Assembly (NCBI GenBank): GCA_022821145.1
Contig: JAJEEE010000013.1
Location: forward strand, 1 to 64,000
From: Acidobacteriota bacterium
GTDB taxonomy: Bacteria > Acidobacteriota > Terriglobia > 20CM-2-55-15
Length of the DNA stretch: 64,000 nt
Reading direction: 5' to 3'
Positions 44,144 to 51,605 of the stretch are shown here, one piece after another. The notes under the pieces are model-generated. The model was given only the letters and a program-made list of their open reading frames with translations, was not told the DNA's origin and searched no databases. How positions within the stretch are numbered: the first letter of the stretch is position 1; each line of letters begins with the position of its first letter. The position numbers and the translations under genes were made by a program.

Positions 44144-46483
44144 TTGAGTGACTCTGACGACCTGCGGCGTGAAATCGCCCTGTTGCGTGACCGCACGTCC
44201 CGCCTGAGCGCGGCGAGCCTGCGCATCGCTGCAAGCCTGGACCTGGACACCGTGCTGCGCGAGGTCGTCGACGGCGCGCGCGCTCTGACCGGAGCCCGCT
44301 ACGGCGTGATCGCGACCGTCGACGCGGCGGGTGCGGAGGGGGACGTCGTGACTTCCGGCTTGACGCCCGAAGCCCATCGGCGACTCGTGAACTGGGCCGG
44401 CGGGCGGGGTCTATTCGAACATTTCCGGGATCTTCCGGGCGCGGTGCGGCTCCCTGACGGGCCCGCTTACGTCCGATCTCTGGGCTACACGACGGAACTG
44501 ATCCCCGGTGGCCCCCTACTGGGCACCCCCGTGCGGCATCAGGGAGTTGTGGTCGGCCTCTTCTGCCTCGTCACGAAAGAGGGCGGCGGCGAGTTCACCG
44601 ACGAGGACGAGAAAATCCTGGTGCTGTTCGGCTCGCAAGCGGCGACAGCCATCGCCAACGCCCGCGTCTACCGGAACGAGAGGAGGGCCCGGGCCGACCT
44701 GGAAGCCCTGATCGACACCTCGCCGGTCGGCGTCGTGGTGTTCGACGCCCAGACCGCGCAGCCGGTGTCGTTCAACCGGGAAGCTCGACGGATCGCCACG
44801 CGCCTCATCTCGGACGACCGTCCGGCGGAGCAGTTGCTGCGAGTCATCACCGTGCGGCGCGCTGACGGGCGCGAGTTCGCGCTCACGGACCTTCCGCTGG
44901 AGGAGTTGCTCCGGGAAGCAACGACCGTTCGCACCGAGGAGATCATGCTTTCGGTGCCAGACGGCCGGAGCGTCAAGACGCTGATCAACGCCACACCCAT
45001 CCGCAATGAAGACGGCGCCGTCGATACTGTGGTCGTGACCATGCAGGACATGACGCCTCTGGAAGCCCTGGAACGGTCGCGCACCGAGTTCATGAGCCTG
45101 GTCAGCCACGAGTTGCGCGCGCCGTTGGTGTCCATCAAGGGCGCCGCCGCCACCGCGCTGGGCGGTTCGCTGTCGCCAGACCCCGCCGAGTTGCGCGAGT
45201 TCTTCCGCATCATCGACGAGGAGGCGGATCACATGCGGGGCCTGATCGGCGACCTTCTCGACGCGGGCCGGATCGAAACGGGGACGTTGTCGGTCACACC
45301 CGAACCGGTCGACGTCGCGCGGCTGGTCGATCAGGCGCGGAACACCTTCCTGAGCGGCGGCGGTGGAAATACCGTGCTGATCGACCTGCCGCTGGACTTG
45401 CCCCGCGTGCTGGCCGACCGGCGACGTATCGTTCAAGTCCTCAACAATCTCTTCTCCAATGCAGCCCGAAACGCGCCCGAGTCCTCACCCATTCGCGTCT
45501 CGGCTCTACGCGACGGCGGGCACGTTGCGGTCTCGGTGGGCGACGAGGGCCGCGGCGTATCGCCCGAACAACTGCCGCACCTGTTCCGGAAACACGCCCG
45601 ACTCGGCGGCGACGCGGGCGGCATCGACGGAACCGGCCTGGGACTGGCCATCTGCAAAGGCCTGGTCGAAGCACATGGGGGCCGCATCTGGGCCGAGAGC
45701 GGCGGCGCCGGCGCGGGGACTCGAATCATCTTCACGGTCCTGGTCGCCGATCAGGCCGACGACAGCGTCGAGAGCGGGACTGACGAATCCGTCGGCTGGC
45801 CGAACCGTACGCGCATCCTTGTGGTGGATGATGACCCGCGGATGCTGGGTGACGTGCGGGACACGCTCTCGGCGGCCGGCTACGCCCCGCTCACGACGGG
45901 CGATCCGCGGGAAGTCCCGCACCTCCTTGAAAGCGAAAAACCCGCTCTGGTTTTGCTCGACCTGATTCTGCCAGGCGCAGACGGCATCGCGTTGATGGAA
46001 CACGTCCCAGGCTTGGCCGACCTGCCCGTCATCTTCATCTCCGCCTACGGCCGGGACGAGACCATCGCCCGCGCCCTGGAGATCGGCGCGGCCGACTATA
46101 TCGTCAAGCCGTTCTCGCCGACCGAATTGACCGCGAGGATCCGTGCAGTCCTGCGCCGGCGAAGCCAACCGGCGCCGTTCCGGCTCGGCGCCCTGGGCAT
46201 CGACTACGCGGCGCGGCGGGTGACGTTGGACGGCAACGCGGTGGAATTGACGGTTATCGAATACGAACTGCTCCGCGTGCTCGCATGGAACGCTGGAGAA
46301 GTCGTGAAACACGAGACCCTGCTGCGTCGCGCGCGGGATCTCGAGGACCGGGCCGACTCCAACCGGGTGCGCGCACTCGTCAAGAAACTACGCCAGAAGC
46401 TCGGCGATGACGCGGCCAGGCCCACCTACATCTTCACCGCGCGCCGCGTCGGCTACCGCATGGCTCGGCCGATGGAGCCGTGA
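44144..46483 (+). CDS. One-polypeptide sensor histidine kinase and OmpR-type response regulator
   Basis: A 779-residue cytoplasmic protein carrying a whole two-component pathway: N-terminal coiled coil, GAF domain (about 30-175), PAS-like domain (185-305), HisKA with phospho-acceptor His322 in SLVSHELRAPL, HATPase_c with N-box NNLFSNAARNA and DGTGLGLAICKGL (about 420-535), receiver domain (556-670; Asp606 in VLLDLILPG, Lys655), and an OmpR/PhoB winged helix (680-775; ALVKKLRQKLGDD). No membrane helices, so the signal is intracellular. It starts with TTG preceded by GGGGGAA. Its regulon is unknown. AT-rich sequence lies upstream and the rplU promoter downstream, so it stands alone. Confidence 0.9.
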   Translation: MSDSDDLRREIALLRDRTSRLSAASLRIAASLDLDTVLREVVDGARALTGARYGVIATVDAAGAEGDVVTSGLTPEAHRRLVNWAGGRGLFEHFRDLPGAVRLPDGPAYVRSLGYTTELIPGGPLLGTPVRHQGVVVGLFCLVTKEGGGEFTDEDEKILVLFGSQAATAIANARVYRNERRARADLEALIDTSPVGVVVFDAQTAQPVSFNREARRIATRLISDDRPAEQLLRVITVRRADGREFALTDLPLEELLREATTVRTEEIMLSVPDGRSVKTLINATPIRNEDGAVDTVVVTMQDMTPLEALERSRTEFMSLVSHELRAPLVSIKGAAATALGGSLSPDPAELREFFRIIDEEADHMRGLIGDLLDAGRIETGTLSVTPEPVDVARLVDQARNTFLSGGGGNTVLIDLPLDLPRVLADRRRIVQVLNNLFSNAARNAPESSPIRVSALRDGGHVAVSVGDEGRGVSPEQLPHLFRKHARLGGDAGGIDGTGLGLAICKGLVEAHGGRIWAESGGAGAGTRIIFTVLVADQADDSVESGTDESVGWPNRTRILVVDDDPRMLGDVRDTLSAAGYAPLTTGDPREVPHLLESEKPALVLLDLILPGADGIALMEHVPGLADLPVIFISAYGRDETIARALEIGAADYIVKPFSPTELTARIRAVLRRRSQPAPFRLGALGIDYAARRVTLDGNAVELTVIEYELLRVLAWNAGEVVKHETLLRRARDLEDRADSNRVRALVKKLRQKLGDDAARPTYIFTARRVGYRMARPMEP

Positions 46484-46633
46484 ACGACCGAGGCGCGGAA
46501 CGCCTGCTTTTCCGCCGCGGGCGTGGACCGTGCGCCGACGACGGCAAGTTGCTCCGCCAGTGTTGCCGGACGCGCGCGACGTAAACCCGTTCCCGGCATG
46601 GACGCCGGGCCACTCGCGAAACGGCCGCCCGCG

Positions 46634-46663
46634 TTGACACCGCTCCGCACGGCTCGGTAAGAT
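46634..46663 (+). promoter_or_regulatory. Strong sigma-70-type promoter of the rplU operon
   Basis: TTGACA (46634-46639, perfect -35) and TAAGAT (46658-46663, 5/6 -10) are 18 nt apart, 32 nt upstream of the rplU ATG. This is the best housekeeping promoter in the window and fits a ribosomal-protein operon. The rest of the 211-nt gap after the kinase gene holds nothing recognisable. Confidence 0.75.
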
Positions 46664-46694
46664 TGCGAATTGTGTCCACTGGAGGATCCCAGCC

Positions 46695-47006
46695 ATGTAC
46701 GCAGTGATCCGCTCGGGCGGCAAGCAGCACCGCGTGGCGCCGGGCGACACCGTGAAGGTCGAGCAACTGCCCGGCGCCGTCGGCGACGCGGTTGAGTTGG
46801 ACGAGGTCCTGATGGTCGCCGGCGACGACGCGGTGACCGTCGGCGCGCCGCTCGTACCCGAGGCGACGGTGAAAGCCACCGTCCTCGCCCAGGACCGTCA
46901 CCGGAAGATCATCGTCTTCAAGAAGAAGCGGAAGAAGCAGTACCGGCGGACGCGGGGTCACCGCCAGGCCTTCACCGAGCTCCGCGTGGACGAGATCAAG
47001 CTCTAG
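46695..47006 (+). CDS. rplU: 50S ribosomal protein L21
   Basis: A 103-residue large-subunit protein binding 23S rRNA domain I. It starts [23 protein letters not shown] and contains [14 protein letters not shown]-like strand VKATVLAQ, and the basic [16 protein letters not shown] loop with TELRV near the end, all family landmarks. A GGAGG site precedes the ATG by 9 nt. First gene of the operon with rpmA and obgE downstream. Confidence 0.98.
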   Translation: MYAVIRSGGKQHRVAPGDTVKVEQLPGAVGDAVELDEVLMVAGDDAVTVGAPLVPEATVKATVLAQDRHRKIIVFKKKRKKQYRRTRGHRQAFTELRVDEIKL

Positions 47007-47017
47007 GAGTTGGATTC

Positions 47018-47278
47018 ATGGCCCACAAGAAAGGCGCCGGAAGCTCCAGAAACGGGCGCGACAGCAACGCCCAGCGGCTGGGCGTGAAGCGTTTCGCCGG
47101 CCAGCACGTCACGGGAGGATCGATCCTGGTCCGGCAGCGGGGCGCGCGATTCAAGCCTGGCGAAAACGTCGGAAAGGGGAAGGACGATACACTGTTCGCC
47201 AAGGTTGCCGGCGTCGTCCGATTCCGGGACCGCGGGCGGCACGGCCGGTTCATCAGCATCGAAGCCGCCGGCAACTAG
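47018..47278 (+). CDS. rpmA: 50S ribosomal protein L27
   Basis: An 86-residue protein whose N-terminus reaches the peptidyl transferase centre. The start [26 protein letters not shown] and [15 protein letters not shown] are diagnostic. There is no N-terminal cleavable extension of the type processed in Firmicutes. It follows rplU by 11 nt and is followed by a terminator-like hairpin. Confidence 0.98.
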   Translation: MAHKKGAGSSRNGRDSNAQRLGVKRFAGQHVTGGSILVRQRGARFKPGENVGKGKDDTLFAKVAGVVRFRDRGRHGRFISIEAAGN

Positions 47279-47297
47279 TCGTTCGAGTCAGGACATG

Positions 47298-47340
47298 GCC
47301 AGGCCGCGGCCCGCCGCCGCGCGCCTGGCTTTTCTGTTTT
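47298..47340 (+). terminator. Terminator or attenuator between rpmA and obgE
   Basis: GCCAGGC and GCCTGGC arms flank a GC-rich inner region that can pair further (CGCGGC with GCCGCG), followed by TTTTCTGTTTT. The structure ends 8 nt before the obgE start, so it probably terminates part of the transcripts and lowers obgE relative to the ribosomal proteins. Confidence 0.65.
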
Positions 47341-47347
47341 CCGCGCG

Positions 47348-48361
47348 ATGTTCATCGACGAAGCCAGGATCACGATCCGCGCCGGCGGCGGCGGACACGG
47401 GTGCATCGCCTTCCGGCGCGAGAAGTTCGTCCCCAAGGGCGGTCCCAGCGGCGGCGACGGCGGCAAGGGCGGCGACATCTACATGGTCGCGGACCGGCAC
47501 CAGAACACGCTGCTCCGGTTCCGCTACAACCGGCTCTTCCGGGCGGGCCGCGGGCGGCACGGCCAGGGCAGCGACAAGCACGGACGCGGCGCCGACGACC
47601 TCGACATCCCCGTCCCTGTCGGTACGCTGGTCTACGACGACGAATCCGGCGGCCTGCTGCACGACTTCGTCACTCCTGGGGAACGGTGGCTGGCCGCGGC
47701 CGGCGGACGGGGCGGCCGCGGCAACGCCCACTTCGCCTCGTCTGTGAACCGCGCTCCCATGAAGGCGCAGGACGGCCAGGCGGGAGAGGAAAAGAATCTC
47801 CGCCTCGTGTTGAAGCTGTTGGCGGACGTCGGGCTGGTCGGGTTTCCCAACGCCGGGAAGTCGACGCTGATCGCCTCCATGTCTGCGGCGCATCCCAAGA
47901 TCGCGGACTATCCGTTCACGACGCTCGAACCCAGCCTGGGCGTCGTGTCCGCCGACGAAGACTCGTCCTTCGTCATGGCCGACATCCCCGGTCTGATCGA
48001 GGGCGCGCACGCGGGCCTCGGCCTCGGCATTCAATTCCTGCGGCACATCGAACGCACGAGGCTGCTGCTGCTGCTCGTCGACGTTTCCGTCGGCAACACC
48101 GAAGACCCGGTGGCCCAGGTCGAGATACTGCGGTCGGAGTTGGCGGCCCACGACCCGCCGCTGTCCGGGCGCCCCACGATCGTGTTGGCGTCGAAGATGG
48201 ACTCGGCCGATGCGGGGCGCGTTCGCGAGTTGGGTCGTTGGTGTGGACAGCAAAATACGGAGTTCGCTAGAATTTCGTCGGTCACCGGGGCGGGTCTGGA
48301 CAGTTTGAAGCGGACCGTGACACGGAAACTGCGGTCACTGGAAATGGCCATGGATTCGTGA
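47348..48361 (+). CDS. obgE: Obg-family GTPase
   Basis: Essential GTPase in 50S assembly and stress response. The 337-residue protein has the glycine-rich Obg fold (FRREKFVPKGGPSGGDGGKGG, residues 1-155) and a G domain with P-loop GFPNAGKSTL (near 165), switch FTTLEPSLGVV, DIPGLIEGAHAG and the base-recognition ASKMD (NKxD variant). No OCT extension is present. It overlaps nadD by a GTGA start/stop, and lies downstream of the rpmA hairpin. Confidence 0.97.
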   Translation: MFIDEARITIRAGGGGHGCIAFRREKFVPKGGPSGGDGGKGGDIYMVADRHQNTLLRFRYNRLFRAGRGRHGQGSDKHGRGADDLDIPVPVGTLVYDDESGGLLHDFVTPGERWLAAAGGRGGRGNAHFASSVNRAPMKAQDGQAGEEKNLRLVLKLLADVGLVGFPNAGKSTLIASMSAAHPKIADYPFTTLEPSLGVVSADEDSSFVMADIPGLIEGAHAGLGLGIQFLRHIERTRLLLLLVDVSVGNTEDPVAQVEILRSELAAHDPPLSGRPTIVLASKMDSADAGRVRELGRWCGQQNTEFARISSVTGAGLDSLKRTVTRKLRSLEMAMDS

Positions 48362-48975
48362 AAATAGCGATCCTCGGCGGGACGTTCGATCCCATCCACA
48401 ACGGCCACATCCGCGCCGCCCGCACGGTCGCCCGAGCTTTCGCGGTCGATGAAGTCCATTTCGTTCCCGCGTTCACGCCTCCACACAAGTCACGGACCGG
48501 GTTGACATCCCCGTTTCACCGTTTCGCCATGGTCGCGCTGGCGATCATGGAATTCGACGGATTTCGTGTCTCGACGATCGAAGTCGATCGTCTGGAGTCG
48601 CGCTACACCGTCGACACTCTGGCGCTGATGCACGAACGTCACCCCGGCGCGGCGTTCCTGTTGATCACAGGCGCCGACCTGTACGCGGAAATCGAGGAAT
48701 GGAAGAGCCACGACCGCCTGTTCGATCTGGCCAGCGTCGCCGTCGTCCATCGTCCGGGGTTCTCCATGCGCGACGATGTCCGTTCCGTCGAAGTGGTCCG
48801 GGACCGGCCCGAACAACCGCTCTCGACCACGCCGCGCGTCTACTACCTGCCGGGCGTCGACGCGGACGTTTCGTCCACGGCCTTGAGACAACGGTTGCGC
48901 AACGGGACGGACGTCGAGGAGTGGATTCCCCCGGCCGTCCAGACCTATATCACCTCGAACCGGCTATACTCCTGA
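48358..48975 (+). CDS. nadD: Nicotinate-nucleotide adenylyltransferase
   Basis: Adenylates nicotinate mononucleotide in NAD synthesis. The 205-residue nucleotidyltransferase starts KIAILGGTFDPIHNGHIRAA, with HxGH-type catalytic motif HNGH, PPHK in the AFTPPHK loop, FLLITGADLYAEIEEW and the ISSTxxR-type VSSTALRQRL. It begins with GTG overlapping the obgE stop. Its TGA is the base of a strong AAGGAGG site that appears to serve rsfS. Confidence 0.96.
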   Translation: MKIAILGGTFDPIHNGHIRAARTVARAFAVDEVHFVPAFTPPHKSRTGLTSPFHRFAMVALAIMEFDGFRVSTIEVDRLESRYTVDTLALMHERHPGAAFLLITGADLYAEIEEWKSHDRLFDLASVAVVHRPGFSMRDDVRSVEVVRDRPEQPLSTTPRVYYLPGVDADVSSTALRQRLRNGTDVEEWIPPAVQTYITSNRLYS

Positions 48976-49035
48976 AGGAGGCCGCTTACGTCACGCACCC
49001 ACCGGGATTCGTTCGATCTCGCGCTCGACGCCGCA

Positions 49036-49356
49036 ATGGACAAGAAGGCGCGCAACGTGGTGGTCCTGGACATCGAAGGGCTGTGCTCGTTCTCCGATCG
49101 CTTCCTCATCTGCACGGGGACGTCGTCCCGCCAGACCCAATCCATTGCCGACAACGTCAACGAGAAGCTTCGGGACGCGGGGTTCCGGCCGTCGCATATC
49201 GAAGGCTACTCCGAAGGCGAATGGATCCTGATGGACTACCTCGACTTCGTCGTGCACATCTTCACCGAGCGGGCCCGGGAGTTCTACGACCTGGAACGCC
49301 TGTGGCGGGCCGGCAAGCGCCAGGCGGTGCCCGAACCCGCGCGGTCGGGGAACTGA
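49036..49356 (+). CDS. rsfS: Ribosomal silencing factor RsfS
   Basis: Binds L14 and blocks subunit joining under starvation. The conserved core is VVVLDIEGLCSFSDRFLICTGTSSRQTQSIADNV, then EGYSEGEWILMDYLDFVVHIF. The first in-frame ATG (49036) has no ribosome binding site and would cut the conserved N-terminal helix. Upstream, the frame remains open and encodes SFDLALDAA, matching the family. A strong AAGGAGG (48975-48981) lies 6 nt before an in-frame ACG at 48988, with no ATG, GTG or TTG between. The real start is probably that ACG, or the base differs from an original ATG. Confidence 0.9.
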   Translation: MDKKARNVVVLDIEGLCSFSDRFLICTGTSSRQTQSIADNVNEKLRDAGFRPSHIEGYSEGEWILMDYLDFVVHIFTERAREFYDLERLWRAGKRQAVPEPARSGN

Positions 49357-49393
49357 CGCCCGGGTCCGGACCGGGGCCTTGTTCCGTCGGCCA

Positions 49394-49855
49394 GTGAAGA
49401 TCCGCGTCGTTTGGGTCGGGCGGACGAAGAACGCCCCGCTGGCGAGCGTCTGCACGGACATGGCCCAGCGGTTGCGCCGTCTCGCCAACATCGAGATCAC
49501 GGAACTGCGGGAACCCAAGGTCCCGAACGACCGGACACGGGTCGAAGTCGAGGCGCAGCGGATCCTTGGCGCCGTGAACAGAGACGACTACGTCGTCGCG
49601 TTGGACGCCGGGGGGCGCGCTTTCAGTTCGACCGGTCTGGCGCGGTTCATCGGCCGGCACATGGCGGAGAGTCCCAGGAACCTGGTCTTCGTCGTCGGCG
49701 GTCCGGCCGGCCTGTCCGGCGGCGTCATGGATCGAGCCGACCTGGATTGGTCGCTGTCCGAGTTGACCTTCAGCCACGACCTCGCGCGCGCCGTTCTCAT
49801 GGAACAGCTTTTTCGTGCGATTTCGATCCTTCGCAATCACCCGTACGCGCGGTGA
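49394..49855 (+). CDS. rlmH: 23S rRNA (pseudouridine-1915-N3)-methyltransferase
   Basis: SPOUT-fold methyltransferase that modifies pseudouridine 1915 in helix 69. The 153-residue protein has KIRVVWVGRTKNAPL at the start, DYVVALDAGGRAFSSTGLARF, FVVGGPAGLSGGVMDRAD and LSLSELTFSHDLARAVLMEQLFRA-type knot residues near the end, ILRNHPYAR being the usual C-terminus. The GTG at 49394 fits the family start; a TTG at 49379 is in frame. It usually pairs with rsfS, as here. Confidence 0.95.
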   Translation: MKIRVVWVGRTKNAPLASVCTDMAQRLRRLANIEITELREPKVPNDRTRVEVEAQRILGAVNRDDYVVALDAGGRAFSSTGLARFIGRHMAESPRNLVFVVGGPAGLSGGVMDRADLDWSLSELTFSHDLARAVLMEQLFRAISILRNHPYAR

Positions 49856-49877
49856 CACGGGGCGCGTGATATAGTCG

Positions 49878-50606
49878 ATGGGCCCGTCCCGTCGAACTCG
49901 ACATCGCGTGCTCGATCCCATCCTCGACCTGCTCTTTCCCGTCGACTGCGTCCTCTGCGAACGGCGTGCATCCGGTTGGAGGCGGGGACCGCTCTGCGCG
50001 GCGTGCGAGACGGCGTCCCTGGCCGGCCCGGCATCCCCGGTCTGCGAGCGTTGCGGCTTGGCCGGCGTGGCCGCCGGGGGAATGTGCGCGGCGTGCCTGA
50101 CCGGAAGGACGCGGTACGACTTCGGGCGCGCGGCCCTGGCGTTCAACGACGCGGTCCGGCTACTCGTGCACGAGTTCAAGTACAACGACCGCGTGTCCCT
50201 GGCGCGGCCGCTCGGACGGCGCCTGAAGGCGTGCCTGGAACGGCACGCGTTCGGTTCCGACTGCGCCGTGCCCGTGCCGCTGCACCCGCGCCGCCAGCGC
50301 AGACGCGGCTACAACCAGGCCGAGTTGCTGGCCGCGCGGTTGGGGCTGCCCGTCGAACGCGGCGTTGTCAGAAGGCGGCGGGACACCGGAAGCCAGACAG
50401 GCATGACCCGCGCCCAACGCGTGGTCAACGTTCAGGGCGCGTTCGAATGCCGGGGACGCGTCGAGCGCTCGGTCGTGGTGGTCGACGACATCCAGACCAC
50501 GGGGGCCACGCTGAACGAGTTGACGCGCGTTCTGAAGCGCCACGGCGCCCGGAGAGTCGAGGTCTTGACCCTGGCGCGGGTCGGGGGCGATTCGAAGTCG
50601 GCCTGA
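49878..50606 (+). CDS. comF: ComF-family phosphoribosyltransferase-like protein
   Basis: A 242-residue protein of the ComF/GntX group, linked to DNA uptake in competent species. Four Cys pairs form an N-terminal zinc-binding part (CVLCERR, CAACET, CERCGLAG, CAACLTG; about 24-75). The body has LVHEFKYNDRVSLARPL, PVPLHPRRQRRRGYNQAELLA and the PRPP-type motif VVVVDDIQTTGATLNE (near 206-221). Its biochemical activity is not established. A TATAGT box at 49870 may give it its own promoter; it converges with lpxC. Confidence 0.9.
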   Translation: MGPSRRTRHRVLDPILDLLFPVDCVLCERRASGWRRGPLCAACETASLAGPASPVCERCGLAGVAAGGMCAACLTGRTRYDFGRAALAFNDAVRLLVHEFKYNDRVSLARPLGRRLKACLERHAFGSDCAVPVPLHPRRQRRRGYNQAELLAARLGLPVERGVVRRRRDTGSQTGMTRAQRVVNVQGAFECRGRVERSVVVVDDIQTTGATLNELTRVLKRHGARRVEVLTLARVGGDSKSA

Positions 50607-50616
50607 GCCGGCCCCG

Positions 50617-51492
50617 TCAGATGCCCGCCCGGAGCGCCGCCGGCTCGCGGGTCTCGATCGACCAGTGGGCCGTGCTCTCCAACAAGCCGGCGACGAACCG
50701 GGTGTGCAACGCGTGACCCGCGCGGTTTGCGACGAGCCGTCCCAGCACGAGCCTTCCGATCAAGGCGAAATCGCCGAGCAGATCGAGAATCTTGTGGCGG
50801 ACGAACTCGTCCCTGAATCGCAGCGGCTCCTCGTTGAGCATGCCGGCGGCGGTGAGCCCGATCGCGTTCTCGAGCGACGCTCCCTGGATCAGGCCGTTCT
50901 GCCGCAACGCCTCGACCTGGTCTTCGAACCCGAACGTACGCGCGGGCGCGATCGACGCCGCGTAGCCTTCGGGCGTGCAGTCCAGCGACAGTCGCTGGAG
51001 GCCGATGAACGGATGCTCGAAGTCGATGGTACAGTCGACCTGGAACGTCTCGGCCGGATAGATGGCCAGCGACTTTCCATCTTCCTCCACCACGAACTCG
51101 CGATCCACGCGCAGATATTCCCGAAGCCGGTTCTGCCGGACGAGCCCGACCCGGGCGATGGCTTCGGTGAACGGGCGAGCGCTCCCGTCCAGGATCGGAA
51201 CCTCGAGGTTGTCCATGTCGACGTAGGCGTTGTCGACGCCGATCCCGTAGAAGGCCGAGAGCAGGTGTTCGACCGTCGAGATCCAGACGCCCTTCGACAT
51301 CAAGGTCGTCGCGTAAGCCACCCTGGAAACCGACGCCACTCCCGCGCGGATTTCGAAGTTGTCGAGATCGACGCGGCGGAATACGATGCCTGTGCCCGCG
51401 GGCGCGGGACGTACGGCTATGGAAACCGAGACCCCCGTGTGCAACCCGACGCCGGAGAATTCGATCACGCCGGCCAGCGTTCGCTCATGCAT
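50617..51492 (-). CDS. lpxC: UDP-3-O-acyl-N-acetylglucosamine deacetylase
   Basis: Zinc-dependent deacetylase, the committed step of lipid A synthesis. The 291-residue protein has FSGVGLHTG at the start, the zinc-binding His in STVEHLLSAFYGIGVDN, LDGSARPF, and the second metal/catalytic block VRHKILDLLGDFALIG. The ATG at 51492 matches the family; an in-frame ATG at 51603 would add a tail lacking homology. It lies alone, convergent with comF and divergent from polA across 113 nt. Confidence 0.96.
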   Translation of the reverse strand: MHERTLAGVIEFSGVGLHTGVSVSIAVRPAPAGTGIVFRRVDLDNFEIRAGVASVSRVAYATTLMSKGVWISTVEHLLSAFYGIGVDNAYVDMDNLEVPILDGSARPFTEAIARVGLVRQNRLREYLRVDREFVVEEDGKSLAIYPAETFQVDCTIDFEHPFIGLQRLSLDCTPEGYAASIAPARTFGFEDQVEALRQNGLIQGASLENAIGLTAAGMLNEEPLRFRDEFVRHKILDLLGDFALIGRLVLGRLVANRAGHALHTRFVAGLLESTAHWSIETREPAALRAGI

Positions 51493-51605
51493 CGCGCCTT
51501 GTCCCGTGCAATCGGCGTGCCTAACGGCCGGATCAATGGAATGAATCACTTGAGACAGGGTCATCTCGACGGGGCGTGTCTCGCAGTGCACAGTTCTGCT
51601 CACCG

